A stretch of 64,000 nt of DNA from positions 806,001 to 870,000 of the forward strand of contig NC_018941.1 in assembly GCF_000304475.1 (NCBI RefSeq), read 5' to 3'. The notes under the pieces are model-generated. The model saw only the letters and a list, made by a program, of their open reading frames with translations. It did no database searches and was not told where the DNA came from. Shown piece after piece: positions 1 to 10,350 of the stretch. Source of the stretch: Kazachstania africana CBS 2517 (Eukaryota > Ascomycota > Saccharomycetes > Saccharomycetales > Saccharomycetaceae). Position 1 is the first letter of the stretch. Each line of letters starts with the position of its first letter. A program made the translations under genes and the position numbers.

Positions 1-283
1 TGCGGCGATCCGTTTTCCGGCATGATTTTATTACAAAAAAAAAAAAAACCTTCGACTTTCTGGGCAAATGTTCTCTTATTTTTTTTTTTTTTTTGGTAGA
101 AAATGCCAAGAGATGAAACTTTGAGCCTGTCAGATGGGGCTGTTCTTTGAAAAAAGAGAGTTTTTTGTACGACAGTTAATTACTAGGAGATTTTGAATAC
201 ATTTAATGGAATATTGTAAAGTCTATAAAGTCTATAGGACATAAATATCTTTGTACAAAAGTACGATTTCATAAACGGTCCCG
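1..283. other. Intergenic region left of BUL1
   Basis: No gene is visible. The stretch lies downstream of the BUL1 stop and carries long poly(A) (from about 37) and poly(T) (from about 78) runs. In S. cerevisiae the next gene on this side is RCE1 on the minus strand, so this may be its promoter, but that gene would lie outside the window. Confidence 0.5.
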
Positions 284-3043
284 TCAACATTTTATATTTT
301 TGACAGACACGGGGATATCTATATATGTTGTTCCTATGTGATGAAACTTGATGTGAACACGAATACAATAAAGTCTAGCACACAGACAACTTTGGAAGCT
401 AGGTACTAAAGTATCAAGCAGTTGCTGATTGAACTCTAAATTTACATTGATCTCTCTTTCGTAATGCAAAGGTTCTTTTTTGACCCATTCATGCACTATC
501 TGCTGTACAAACTTTGAATTTACAGGGGTCTTTGAAGAACTGACCGCAGTACTCAATGAAGTAAGAGCGTTTCCACTGGTCTTCGTTTTCAATGCAGACC
601 CAGATGCACTGATAGGATTAGATCTAACCACACTTATGCTATCCTCATCTTTCAAAGTATCCATTTGTTTTTTGAACGTATCTGGTAGATGCTTGATGGA
701 GACATTCAAATCAGCCAAACTTTCAATGTCATTATAAATTTGTAATGAGATAAAATCGGTAAATTTAAGCTCTCTCTCTCTTGTAGTGTTCTTATTGTAT
801 AGTTTATTGAATTTCTCATAATTATCATGAAATTTACCACTATAATCCTTAATGGCTTGTATGTAAGCTCCAAATCTATTTTTGATACTGGCAATTTTCT
901 TACTGTCCATAAGTAATTCGGGATCGAGTTTGATAGGTATTGAATTATCTGATTTAGCAGTCATGCAGATCAGTTCTGTCGTAATGGAATGAATTTCAGG
1001 AGGTTCATGTTCTAAGCTATTATTAGATTGTATGCAAGTCAAATTTAACGGAAGCCTGGTCAAAGCTTGCAATTCATTTTCAGGACATGTTTGCAACAAT
1101 CGTAACCAATTCTCCTGAGCATTTTTAGTCTTGGTTGCATACAAATTTGTTTTCCTTAACAGAGAAGGTGACCAGTACAAGAGACTATTCTCTGGAGATT
1201 TCCCAGATAATAATATTAAACCGAATTTACTCGTTTTAGAATGTGCTTGATCGTTAGATCTCGAATTGGACACCGCTGAGGAACCACCAAGGAAGCCAGA
1301 AAGCAAATTTTTATGCGTCAAACTTTTACTTTTTATCTTATAGTTCAACTCTGTTTCAAAAATTTCCTCATCAACCTCATTTCTTTTCTCATAGTAGTTA
1401 TGAGGAAAATCAGAACTAAAATTGGATGTTACACGATTATGAATGTGCAGTTGGTCTAGCTTCCTTTTCAATATTTCAGTTGAGTCCAGCTCAATGTCGT
1501 CCGTTATTGTACCACTCAAATCTGTACCATGAATATCTGAATTCTTGATTGGTTCATTATTCTTGAATCTTTCGAATATTTTTCTTAATGCTTCGAGTCT
1601 ATCTTCAACAATTCTTTTGAAGTCTTTCAGTTGAGCTTTTGAACTTCTCTCTCCTATTAGCTTAGAATGGAAACCGAAAGGAATCACTCTAATATAAAAT
1701 TCCTGTTCTTTCATTATATTCAATTTATGGGTAACCTTATCCTTACCAACTATCCTTGCATCCACCGTATAATTAACTGAAAAGTTCTCATCAACGTTGT
1801 CGTTTACAAGAATCGGCGAACCTTTAGACCCCAGATGACCGCAACCCAAAACATGATTAACTTTAATACCTGCATACCTTCCACCATTTCTGTATTTATC
1901 AATACCAAAGCTTGGAGGTAACAAACAATGTTGAAAATGTTCATGCTTGCATGTAACGTCTAATAATTGATACGGCAATTTAAACATGAAAAATTTCTTA
2001 TATTTGACACCTGGCTGCAAAATACGACGATTACTTAAACCCAGTACAGATCCATCAAAATCGACTTTTCCAGGAACAATTTTGAAACCAGAGCCTAAAT
2101 CGATGTTCGTATAGGACCAACTTGCACTTATATCGACCATGCGAAGAAATCTTTTAACAGTTCGTTTATTCTTGTCTTTGTCAACAACAGAGGTGTAGCC
2201 TTCCAACGTTACGTAAAACATTTCGAATTTTATTGGTTCGCTAGATTTATTTTCAACGGTACAATATCCATGTATAACATCTCCAGAGGTGTATTCTTTA
2301 AGAATAGACTCTTCCTCCGGTTTATGGGGAGGCAACGATGGATGTTTCGTGAGATGTATGCTTATCTCTATTGGTGTGGCCTTCTTTGGTAAACTATACA
2401 ATTTGTCAATTACAATATTATCATTGTCATTAATGTCATCTTGAATTTGCAAAGAATCTTCATCTATCGTTCGTGTATTCTGTATTGACATGTGCTGTGT
2501 CCGGAGCGGGTGTAAAGCGGTTAATGCAGCCCCATTTACGGAGGTTAAACTTTCCGTTGTGGTGTTACCACTGCTTGTGTTATTATTATTGCTATTAATT
2601 ATGGTATCACTGAGAGTAGAATTTTCCTCGACAAATGATTCATTATTTCTCAAATCTGAACTGCCCTGATTTTGAACTTCTACGTAGTTTGGGGGAAAAT
2701 CGTGACGGTCAGGATCTACATTACCCTGTGGGATGTGTCTATGTAGCGTATTATACATTTCAAATGATGGAAGAACATCCACTACCACGTTTTCGTCATT
2801 GTCATCAAAACCCGGTGACTTGATGGTCCTTTCCAAGGAAATTAGGCCTGCAGAGCTGTGGTGATGTGGTATGGCATCACAACTTAGACCGTCTTGAGGT
2901 TCTTGGAAATGCATCGAAGGTAACTTAGATGTGGTAGAAGATCTGAAATTAGAAGAAAGAGAAGGAAGAGCATGTCTAACTTTAGGTTTTGGATCTGACA
3001 AGCTAGCTCTCAGGGAAGGACGTGTGTTATCGTTTAGCACCAT
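284..3043 (-). CDS. BUL1: Bul1/Bul2-type Rsp5 ubiquitin-ligase adaptor
   Basis: Encodes 919 residues, an arrestin-related adaptor that brings the HECT ubiquitin ligase Rsp5 to plasma-membrane permeases for ubiquitylation and sorting. The N-terminal third is low-complexity and contains a PPNY motif at residues 117-120, the type bound by Rsp5 WW domains. An arrestin-like Bul1 N-domain begins near residue 225 and the Bul1 C-domain occupies the C-terminal part. The ATG is at 3041-3043 and the stop TGA at 284-286. S. cerevisiae has two paralogues, BUL1 (YMR275C) and BUL2 (YML111W). The divergent DSK2 neighbour places this copy at the BUL1 locus. Family membership is clear; the choice of BUL1 over BUL2 rests on synteny. 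Confidence 0.9.
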   Translation of the reverse strand: MVLNDNTRPSLRASLSDPKPKVRHALPSLSSNFRSSTTSKLPSMHFQEPQDGLSCDAIPHHHSSAGLISLERTIKSPGFDDNDENVVVDVLPSFEMYNTLHRHIPQGNVDPDRHDFPPNYVEVQNQGSSDLRNNESFVEENSTLSDTIINSNNNNTSSGNTTTESLTSVNGAALTALHPLRTQHMSIQNTRTIDEDSLQIQDDINDNDNIVIDKLYSLPKKATPIEISIHLTKHPSLPPHKPEEESILKEYTSGDVIHGYCTVENKSSEPIKFEMFYVTLEGYTSVVDKDKNKRTVKRFLRMVDISASWSYTNIDLGSGFKIVPGKVDFDGSVLGLSNRRILQPGVKYKKFFMFKLPYQLLDVTCKHEHFQHCLLPPSFGIDKYRNGGRYAGIKVNHVLGCGHLGSKGSPILVNDNVDENFSVNYTVDARIVGKDKVTHKLNIMKEQEFYIRVIPFGFHSKLIGERSSKAQLKDFKRIVEDRLEALRKIFERFKNNEPIKNSDIHGTDLSGTITDDIELDSTEILKRKLDQLHIHNRVTSNFSSDFPHNYYEKRNEVDEEIFETELNYKIKSKSLTHKNLLSGFLGGSSAVSNSRSNDQAHSKTSKFGLILLSGKSPENSLLYWSPSLLRKTNLYATKTKNAQENWLRLLQTCPENELQALTRLPLNLTCIQSNNSLEHEPPEIHSITTELICMTAKSDNSIPIKLDPELLMDSKKIASIKNRFGAYIQAIKDYSGKFHDNYEKFNKLYNKNTTRERELKFTDFISLQIYNDIESLADLNVSIKHLPDTFKKQMDTLKDEDSISVVRSNPISASGSALKTKTSGNALTSLSTAVSSSKTPVNSKFVQQIVHEWVKKEPLHYEREINVNLEFNQQLLDTLVPSFQSCLCARLYCIRVHIKFHHIGTTYIDIPVSVKNIKC

Positions 3044-4390
3044 CGTTTCTAATACACTTGGGGCTTGATTGGGACAAAACGGTTAATTACTTCAAACTTT
3101 GAAGGAATATTAAAAGAAAGGGCTTGACCGTCCGAGTCAAACTTTGAATAACACTTTTTTTAAAAATGAAGTTACAGTAAGTGGGCTTATAGAAGTTGTT
3201 ACTAGTGGATAAAGATATGAATAGTTAATTTTCTCACCTCAAATCTATCCCATTTATAAACTATCTTTCTTTCTTTTTTTTTTTCCTTCTTGGCCCAGCG
3301 AGGAACCCTCGAGATTCGAAAGTTTATCCAGATTTCTCTCTCGACAAGCAAAAAAGGACAAACATCGATGCGACATAGTACTTTGAGTTCCGCGCAGCTG
3401 TTATACGGGAAAGAAAACGTGCCATTTTTGAAGAGCCAGAGACGAGTCATTTGTATGTTTACATCTTTTGGAAAAATGTCACGAGCCGTGAGGCTTTCTT
3501 TCTCTGCCGGCTACTGGGCGTATCCATGGGATAAATCGGAATTTTGATGACATCAGGAATAATGAGTGATATGGAAATACTCACAGTAATCATATTGAAA
3601 GACACGCATTTGTCGACATGGGAATCGTGACGGTACGGGCCCTCCTTTTCGTCCCTGTTTCCATCCTTGGCCGTTCTTGTATTCATTGTTTGGTTCCTCC
3701 CCTCACACACACACACACACCGGATTCTTGCAATACCTTATAGTTTAATTCTGGAGATTACCACGTGCTATGAGCAAAAGCTATCATGTGGACTACTTAG
3801 CTTTCCATCCATTAATGAAGAGCTATCTGAGAGAAAGTTAAGTTGAGAATATATCGCGGCGTTCGACATTGAGATAAGAATCGAGAATGAAATACATTTT
3901 AGAAAAGTTCATTAACTGACATTTATAGCTGGATTAGACTTCAAGATTGTATATATTTCGAGGATGCCAAGTTATATCATGGGCATGATATAACTTGGCT
4001 GATAGACGTTTATCCCATGGGATTTTCTGCATCCCCAACAGACGCTCGTGCCTCATTAAAACCTAGCCACTCAAACCTACGATTGCATTACCTTTGTTCG
4101 CGAAGGCAAAATGTACCAGTCACACATAATCTCTAAGTTGGTGAATCTACTGTCATAGCAAGTTTTGTCGGTAACACCCAGACAGAGCACTATGCCGTAG
4201 TATTCCACGAAGTTCTTCAACATTCGCTTTGTAAGAAAAAGATCAATTTTCAGAAGGGGACGAAAGTGTTCACTCAATTATACGAATCAAAATAGTTTTT
4301 ATGGATTTTGTGAACTTCCAATAAGGCCATTTAAGTGAATCAATCTTAGTTTTATAGAAAAGTATTGAACGAAAAATTTAGTATCAAGTC
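3044..4390. other. Divergent BUL1-DSK2 intergenic region
   Basis: A 1.35-kb shared upstream region between divergently transcribed BUL1 and DSK2. It holds a (CA)n tract ending near 3720, a CACGTG E-box at 3762-3767 and a perfect inverted repeat at 3966-3999 (listed separately). Short open frames here (for example 3202-3450 and 3290-3547) overlap each other on opposite strands and resemble no family, so I do not call them genes. Confidence 0.7.
3966..3999. repeat. Perfect 16-bp inverted repeat with 2-bp spacer
   Basis: The arm GCCAAGTTATATCATG (3966-3981) is followed by GG and then its exact reverse complement (3984-3999). It could form a 16-bp hairpin or cruciform. It sits in the divergent BUL1-DSK2 promoter region, about 390 bp from the DSK2 start. 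I do not recognise it as a known element. The function is unknown. Confidence 0.95.
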
Positions 4391-5530
4391 ATGTCGATTA
4401 CTATCCATATTAAATCTGGTCAAAATAAATGGGATGTCAATACTAATTTGTCTGATTCCATTGCAACTTTGAAGGAAGAGATTTCTAAAATATCAGAAAT
4501 TCCTGCTACTAATCAACGCCTTATCTATTCAGGTAAGATCTTAAAGGATGATCAAACTGTAGAATCATATAAGATAGAAGAGGGCCATTCGATACATCTA
4601 GTTAAATCTGGTGGCAATGTTGCTAGGAACAGTGCTGCTACCAATACTACCCCGACAGCTACGTCTAATGAAAATACAAATTCTGCCCCTTCAGTCCCAT
4701 CAAATATTGCATCTGGACAAACTGGAGGTTTCAATCCGTTGAATGACTTGACTAGCGCACGTTATGCCGGTTATTTGAATATGCCTTCTGCCGATATGTT
4801 TGGCCCAGATGGTGGATTAAATAGCGGACCAAGCCAGGATGATATGCTAAGAATGCTTGATAATCCGGTCTTCCAATCTCAAATGAATGAAATGTTAAGT
4901 AATCCTCAAATGATCGATTTTATGATTCAATCGAACCCACAATTACAAGCTATGGGTCCTCAAGCAAGACAAATGTTGCAAAGTCCTATGTTCAGACAAA
5001 TGTTAATTAATCCAGATATGATTAGACAAAGCATGCAATTTGCTCGTATGATGAATGGTGGTAACGATCCTGCTGCTACTGGCAATGACCCATCTGCTTT
5101 CCCTGCTCCAGGTGAAGCTTCAGCAAGTACCAATGAACAAAACACTAATGCATCCGGTGAAAGTACTACTGCCGGCGGTGCTACAAATAATACCAATAGC
5201 ACTAGTGCACCTGCTGCTGCCAATCCTTTTGATGCTCTATTCAATCCTGCTGCCAATCCATTTGGTGCAATGTCCTCTAATACCAATGGAAGTCAACCCC
5301 AACAGCCAGCATTCGACCCAGCATTACTTGCTTCTATGCTTGGAATGCCACAATCACAACAAACTCCTGCCCAGCAGGACAATAGGCCTCCTGAAGAACG
5401 CTACGAAGCACAATTGAGACAATTGAATGATATGGGATTCTTTGATTTTGATAGAAACGTCGCTGCATTAAGACGTAGCGGTGGTTCTGTTCAAGGGGCA
5501 TTGGATGCCCTATTAAACGGTGATGTATAG
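4391..5530 (+). CDS. DSK2: Ubiquilin-family proteasome shuttle factor Dsk2
   Basis: Encodes 379 residues (S. cerevisiae Dsk2 is 373). An N-terminal ubiquitin-like domain spans about residues 1-75 and would bind the proteasome. Next come a Ser/Thr/Asn/Ala-rich linker and a Met- and Asn-Pro-rich STI1-like section at about 150-220. A Gln/Asn/Ala-rich region follows, then a C-terminal UBA domain at about 332-379 containing MGFFDFDRN, which binds ubiquitin chains. UBL plus UBA is the hallmark of ubiquilins, which deliver polyubiquitylated clients to the proteasome. ATG at 4391. Position and strand match YMR276W between BUL1 and FCP1. Confidence 0.97.
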   Translation: MSITIHIKSGQNKWDVNTNLSDSIATLKEEISKISEIPATNQRLIYSGKILKDDQTVESYKIEEGHSIHLVKSGGNVARNSAATNTTPTATSNENTNSAPSVPSNIASGQTGGFNPLNDLTSARYAGYLNMPSADMFGPDGGLNSGPSQDDMLRMLDNPVFQSQMNEMLSNPQMIDFMIQSNPQLQAMGPQARQMLQSPMFRQMLINPDMIRQSMQFARMMNGGNDPAATGNDPSAFPAPGEASASTNEQNTNASGESTTAGGATNNTNSTSAPAAANPFDALFNPAANPFGAMSSNTNGSQPQQPAFDPALLASMLGMPQSQQTPAQQDNRPPEERYEAQLRQLNDMGFFDFDRNVAALRRSGGSVQGALDALLNGDV

Positions 5531-5939
5531 CTTTTATTCCATATTTAATTTGTATTTTACGCAACTTTCCATTTTACATTTTTTCTTTTTGGTTTAATGT
5601 ACATATTTAAGTGAAGTTACGTTCAAGACTTTTTCACTCCCTATATAACTATTTTCAGCCACTATATAAAACCAAGGCATTATATCTAGACACTACAAAT
5701 GTTGAGAGCAAGAGTTTGAACGAGCCCCGCATTCAAACCGTATTTTACATGACTATTGACTGCATTGGAATTAAAATTTTTTTTTTTGCTTCGCGGCCAT
5801 CAAGAAGCAATAATTGCGAATTTTGTTTATAAAACAAACGGGAATACATAATAATGGAACGTCCATATCCCTTTGAAGTGAAAGCCTAAATAAACAAAAA
5901 CATATACACTTAGCTTCTAACGAATAAGAAAATTAAATA
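5531..5939. other. DSK2-FCP1 intergenic region
   Basis: A tandem-gene spacer of about 410 bp that serves as DSK2 terminator and FCP1 promoter. It includes a T12 run near 5780 followed by a short GC-rich stretch with GCTTC/GAAGC complementarity. An open frame at 5611-5832 resembles nothing and is not called. Confidence 0.5.
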
Positions 5940-8114
5940 ATGACCACACCTGTTCTGGCTCCTGAGGGGCTTCCATATCCAATAACAATAGACGAACTTA
6001 TTTGTCCAATTGGGACCTACATTGAAAAAGGTATACGGCTATTTGCATATAAATTCTGGTATATGGTGGAAATTGCTAGCTCTCCAGATGATAACGACCC
6101 AGCTAACACAGATACACAAGCTTCCCATCCTAAGAAAAAAATTAGGGAATCTATCGAATTTTTCGATGCTCCTTTCGAAGGCACTCTGATAAGTTGGAAT
6201 ATTGATGTCGGTGATGAGTTAAGCTCAGCAAGCCAAGTAATTTGTGAAATTAAAAGGCCATGCAACCATGATATTGTCTATGGAGGACTCTGCACTCAAT
6301 GTGGCAAGGAGGTTGATGAATCTGAACAATCGCAATTTGGTTCAAATTTCACGGTTTCGCACACTGATACAAATTTAAAGATTAGTAGGAAAGAAGCCTT
6401 GGATATAGGTGAAGATTTCAAGAAGAGATTAAGAAATGAAAAAAAATTGGTCTTAGTAGTAGATTTGGATCAAACCGTCATCCATTGTGGTGTTGATCCT
6501 ACCATTGGCGAATGGAAAAGCGATCCTAATAACCCAAATTATGACACTTTGAAAGATGTCCAAATGTTTGCCTTGGAAGAGGAACCGGTATTACCCTTTA
6601 TGTACATGGGTCCAAAACCTACACCTAGAAAATGTTGGTACTATGTCAAAGTGAGGCCCGGTTTGAAAGAATTTTTCAAAAAAGTGGCACCATTATTTGA
6701 AATGCATATATATACCATGGCAACAAGAGCGTATGCTCTAGAAATTACCAAAATTATTGATCCTACAGGTGAATTATTTGGTAATCGTATACTTTCCAGA
6801 GATGAAAATGGCTCATTAACTTCGAAGTCCTTGGAAAGACTGTTTCCCACAGACCAATCTATGGTAATTATTATAGACGATAGAGGTGACGTATGGAATT
6901 GGTCTCCCAACTTAATTAAAGTGGTGCCATATAGTTTTTTTGTTGGTGTAGGTGATATCAATTCAAATTTCCTACCCAAGCAGCAAACTACGATGCTACA
7001 ATTGGGAAGACGATCTAGAGAAAAAGCCAAAGAGGCTGATGAATTACTTACGGATATTATGGACACAGAGAAGAAATTACAAGAAAAAATTGATGAAGAG
7101 GTCAAAAGACAGGAGAAAAATTTAAGCCACCAGGTTGTGCCTACAGAGGAATCGGTATCAAATGAAACCAAGGAAGAATGGACAAAAAAACTTGAACACT
7201 CTGCATCTGTTGAGGTACAACAACAAAATAGACCCCTTGCTGCATTACAAGAACACTTGCATAATCAAAGATTACTAATTGACGATGACGATGAGTTATA
7301 TTTCTTAAAAGATACCTTGGCAAAAGTTCACAATGAATATTACTCCATCTTAGAAAATAAGAGCCTTGATGAATCAGGAGCCGATATAAAACTGATAATG
7401 CCTAAATTAAAGCAAAGTGTTTTTGAAGGTTGCCACTTCGTATTTTCTGGTCTAATACCTCTACACACAGATATACGTAGAGCAGATATTGTCGTTTGGA
7501 CCAGCATGTTCGGTGCAGAATCGTCATCTGAAATAAATGAAGTGACAACACATGTAATAACAAAAACTCCGGGAACGTTCAAAGCGAGACTAGCGAAGTC
7601 TTTCAATTCTGATATCAAGATTGTCCATCCAGACTGGGTGTTTGAATGTTTGATAAGATGGACTCATGTTGATGAAAAGCCATACACGTTAATAGTCGAA
7701 GAACCGATATCAGATAGGGAGCTGAAAAAGTTCAGAGAGGATTTGAATAATCGGAAACTGACCGAAAGAAATAATGAACAAAATAGTGGAGATATAACTG
7801 GTACCATAGTAGAGAACTTTGATAATACAGTAGATTTATTTGCTACAGGTACCTCATGGCTGAACGACGAGGATGAAGATGAAATTCCAAGTTCCGATGA
7901 AGATGATGAAAGTAGCAGCGACGAAGAAGAAATAAAAGAGAACGATTCAGGAACTGGTTTGCCCAAAAGAAGGGTCTCTGAAGACAGTGCCGCTGAAGAG
8001 TTATTGTCGCATAAGAAAATACACCTCCAAAATGACAAAGAAGAAGATGATGAAGAAGAAGAAGATAGCGAATCCGGTCTTGAAGATGAACTGATGAATG
8101 TTTTGGATGATTAG
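5940..8114 (+). CDS. FCP1: RNA polymerase II CTD phosphatase Fcp1
   Basis: Encodes 724 residues (S. cerevisiae Fcp1 is 732). It removes phosphate from the Rpb1 C-terminal domain so that polymerase II can be recycled; this is a nuclear, TFIIF-associated activity. The HAD-type catalytic motif DLDQT is at residues 175-179, inside an FCP1/SCP homology domain of about 165-345. A BRCT domain spans about 493-575 and ends with a typical W-x-F/C-L pattern (DWVFECLIRW). The C-terminal tail, from about 640, is extremely acidic, as expected for TFIIF contact. A Cys-rich segment with CNHD and CTQCGKE lies near residues 107-125. Position and strand match YMR277W. Confidence 0.97.
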   Translation: MTTPVLAPEGLPYPITIDELICPIGTYIEKGIRLFAYKFWYMVEIASSPDDNDPANTDTQASHPKKKIRESIEFFDAPFEGTLISWNIDVGDELSSASQVICEIKRPCNHDIVYGGLCTQCGKEVDESEQSQFGSNFTVSHTDTNLKISRKEALDIGEDFKKRLRNEKKLVLVVDLDQTVIHCGVDPTIGEWKSDPNNPNYDTLKDVQMFALEEEPVLPFMYMGPKPTPRKCWYYVKVRPGLKEFFKKVAPLFEMHIYTMATRAYALEITKIIDPTGELFGNRILSRDENGSLTSKSLERLFPTDQSMVIIIDDRGDVWNWSPNLIKVVPYSFFVGVGDINSNFLPKQQTTMLQLGRRSREKAKEADELLTDIMDTEKKLQEKIDEEVKRQEKNLSHQVVPTEESVSNETKEEWTKKLEHSASVEVQQQNRPLAALQEHLHNQRLLIDDDDELYFLKDTLAKVHNEYYSILENKSLDESGADIKLIMPKLKQSVFEGCHFVFSGLIPLHTDIRRADIVVWTSMFGAESSSEINEVTTHVITKTPGTFKARLAKSFNSDIKIVHPDWVFECLIRWTHVDEKPYTLIVEEPISDRELKKFREDLNNRKLTERNNEQNSGDITGTIVENFDNTVDLFATGTSWLNDEDEDEIPSSDEDDESSSDEEEIKENDSGTGLPKRRVSEDSAAEELLSHKKIHLQNDKEEDDEEEEDSESGLEDELMNVLDD

Positions 8115-8393
8115 TCTTTAACAAATACCAATATATGTATTTTATCTATCATCTTCACTGTATTATTTATAAGGTAATGTGTAATATTCAATTTTTGTAC
8201 TCGAGTAATGTTCAAGAGGGCTGGTATTGCTAGCTAAATTGTGGTTTTTAGCGCTCCAACTGAAAAAAGTTCAAGTTCTGATCTTCTCGACTTTGCGATG
8301 CGATAATATTTCGATGTCACCGAAACCCTTAACAAGAACCCAAGACGGGCTGAAGTGAAACATAATCATTCCACGAAGCTACTATAATTAGAA
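8115..8393. other. FCP1-PGM3 intergenic region
   Basis: A 279-bp tandem spacer. No further gene or strong motif was seen. Confidence 0.5.
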
Positions 8394-10268
8394 ATGAGCT
8401 CTCAATCTAATATATTAAGTTTAATCGACGAATATGTGCCCGAAAGGTTGAAAGTGAGCTGCGACAGATGGCTGAGGTATGACCAAAATGAAGAGACCCG
8501 CAGTGAGATACTGACAATTATAGGAAGAAAGGACTGGAAAGAGCTGGGAAATAGACTGGAAGGCAGAATCCCTTTTGGGACAGCTGGGTTAAGAGGTAGG
8601 ATGGAAGCCGGATTCACTCGTATGAATTCTTTGGTGATTCTTCAAACTTCACAAGGTTTGGCTCAATATATAATGGAAAAATTTCCACAGAATTTAAGCG
8701 TTGTAGTTGGGCATGATCACAGATATCACTCAAAAGAATTTGCTGATATTACAGTTGCCACTTTTCTTAATGCTGGATTTAAAGTCTTCTATTTGAATAC
8801 GGAAAATGAGTTTGTTCATACGCCACTCGTCCCATATTCTGTAGACAAGCTAAGGTCCGCCTGTGGTGTCATGATAACTGCAAGTCACAATCCAAAAGAT
8901 GACAATGGCTATAAAGTATATTATTCCAACGGATGCCAAATTATACCTCCTCACGATAAGAATATTGCATTAACAATTGAGAAAAACCTGACTCCTTGGA
9001 GCAAAGATTGGAACTGGAAGGATCTATTCAGTACAGAAGAAAGAAATGGTAATTTAGAATTTAATGGAAACAAAATGTTTCTTGCTTATGTACAAGATAT
9101 CACACGATATGTTTTTACGAATGGTTCACCTATGCTGAAAACTGGAAAGCCATGGTTTGTGTATACTCCAATGCATGGAGTTGGCCACAAAATATTTGGC
9201 CAAATAGCAAAGCAAGTTCTGGGTTTGTCAGAAAATGTTGATTATTTTTCTGTCCCAGAACAAATCAAACCGGACCCGTCCTTTCCTACAGTGAGCTTTC
9301 CAAATCCTGAAGAAAAAGGTGCATTAGATATGGCCATCCAACTAGCTGAAAGAGAAGGATTAACTTTGATTATTGCCAATGATCCAGATGCAGATAGGTT
9401 TTCAGCAGCAGTTAAGGATAAGAGGTCTCATGAATGGAGACAGCTGTCTGGAAACGAGATTGGATCTCTTTTTGCTATTTTCAAACTTCAAGAGCACAAA
9501 GAAAAAGCGGCCTCTAGAAAGCCTTTGGCAATGTTGAATTCGACAGTTTCATCCCAAATGCTGAAAAAAATGGCACAAGTTGAAGGTTTTCACTATGAAG
9601 AAACCCTGACTGGCTTCAAGTGGATTGGAAACCGGGCATTACAGTTGGAGCAACAAGGCTACGACGTGTGCTTCGGCTATGAGGAAGCTATAGGTTACAT
9701 GTTTCCGTGTATGGAACACGACAAAGATGGAATAATTGCATCTGTTGTATTTCTCCATATGTATTCAAAGTGGTTGGAACTAGAAGGACTAGGACCACTT
9801 GATGTGTTAGATCTGTGCTTTGAAAAATATGGCGTGTTCTCTGAGTATAATGGTTATTATACAGTAGAAGAACCGGCTTTAATCGAGAGCGTATTCTCTT
9901 ATATTAGAGATGAATATTGTCCTAAGGCTCGACCATATCCGGAAAAGCTTGGCAGAGAATTCTTCTTAACATCTTTCAGAGATCTTACACTCGGCTATCA
10001 GTCAGACACTATTGACTTTAAGCCAACGCTCCCGGTCGATGCATCATCTCAGATGATTACTGCCACCTTAAAGCCGGAACGTACCGTCGGTCATGAAGAG
10101 ATAAGGTTCACCATTCGAGGCTCTGGCACAGAACCAAAACTAAAGGTTTATATAGAATCGCACGCAGCGAATAAAGAAGCTGCTGCTAATCTTGCGCACC
10201 TCACATGGAATGTTCTCAGGCGGGAGTGGTTTAGGCCCGAAATAACGGGTCTGAAGACTTCCTTTTAA
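8394..10268 (+). CDS. PGM3: Phosphoglucomutase/phosphopentomutase family protein (Pgm3/Prm15)
   Basis: Encodes 624 residues (S. cerevisiae YMR278W product is 622), an alpha-D-phosphohexomutase. The S. cerevisiae enzyme interconverts ribose-1-phosphate and ribose-5-phosphate. The four family signatures are in order: the phosphoserine loop TASHNP with Ser164; the metal loop DPDADRF starting at Asp330; the sugar-specificity loop GYEEAIGYM around Glu430; and the phosphate-binding loop RGSGTEP from Arg575. All catalytic positions are intact. ATG at 8394. It converges on the exporter gene at 10351 with an 82-bp gap. Confidence 0.95.
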   Translation: MSSQSNILSLIDEYVPERLKVSCDRWLRYDQNEETRSEILTIIGRKDWKELGNRLEGRIPFGTAGLRGRMEAGFTRMNSLVILQTSQGLAQYIMEKFPQNLSVVVGHDHRYHSKEFADITVATFLNAGFKVFYLNTENEFVHTPLVPYSVDKLRSACGVMITASHNPKDDNGYKVYYSNGCQIIPPHDKNIALTIEKNLTPWSKDWNWKDLFSTEERNGNLEFNGNKMFLAYVQDITRYVFTNGSPMLKTGKPWFVYTPMHGVGHKIFGQIAKQVLGLSENVDYFSVPEQIKPDPSFPTVSFPNPEEKGALDMAIQLAEREGLTLIIANDPDADRFSAAVKDKRSHEWRQLSGNEIGSLFAIFKLQEHKEKAASRKPLAMLNSTVSSQMLKKMAQVEGFHYEETLTGFKWIGNRALQLEQQGYDVCFGYEEAIGYMFPCMEHDKDGIIASVVFLHMYSKWLELEGLGPLDVLDLCFEKYGVFSEYNGYYTVEEPALIESVFSYIRDEYCPKARPYPEKLGREFFLTSFRDLTLGYQSDTIDFKPTLPVDASSQMITATLKPERTVGHEEIRFTIRGSGTEPKLKVYIESHAANKEAAANLAHLTWNVLRREWFRPEITGLKTSF

Positions 10269-10350
10269 TCTTCAAAAATGGTTTTCACGATCATTAACTC
10301 TTTTTTCTATTATTGGTAATATATATAGTTCTGTATATATATTATGATGC

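Noticed and set aside
3202..3547. Overlapping 82- and 85-codon frames between BUL1 and DSK2
   Set aside because: They are on opposite strands over the same bases, with low-complexity Lys/Glu runs and no recognised family.
3966..3999. loxP-like recombination site
   Set aside because: The arms only loosely recall ATAACTT and the 2-bp spacer is wrong for a tyrosine-recombinase crossover region; no recombinase gene is nearby.
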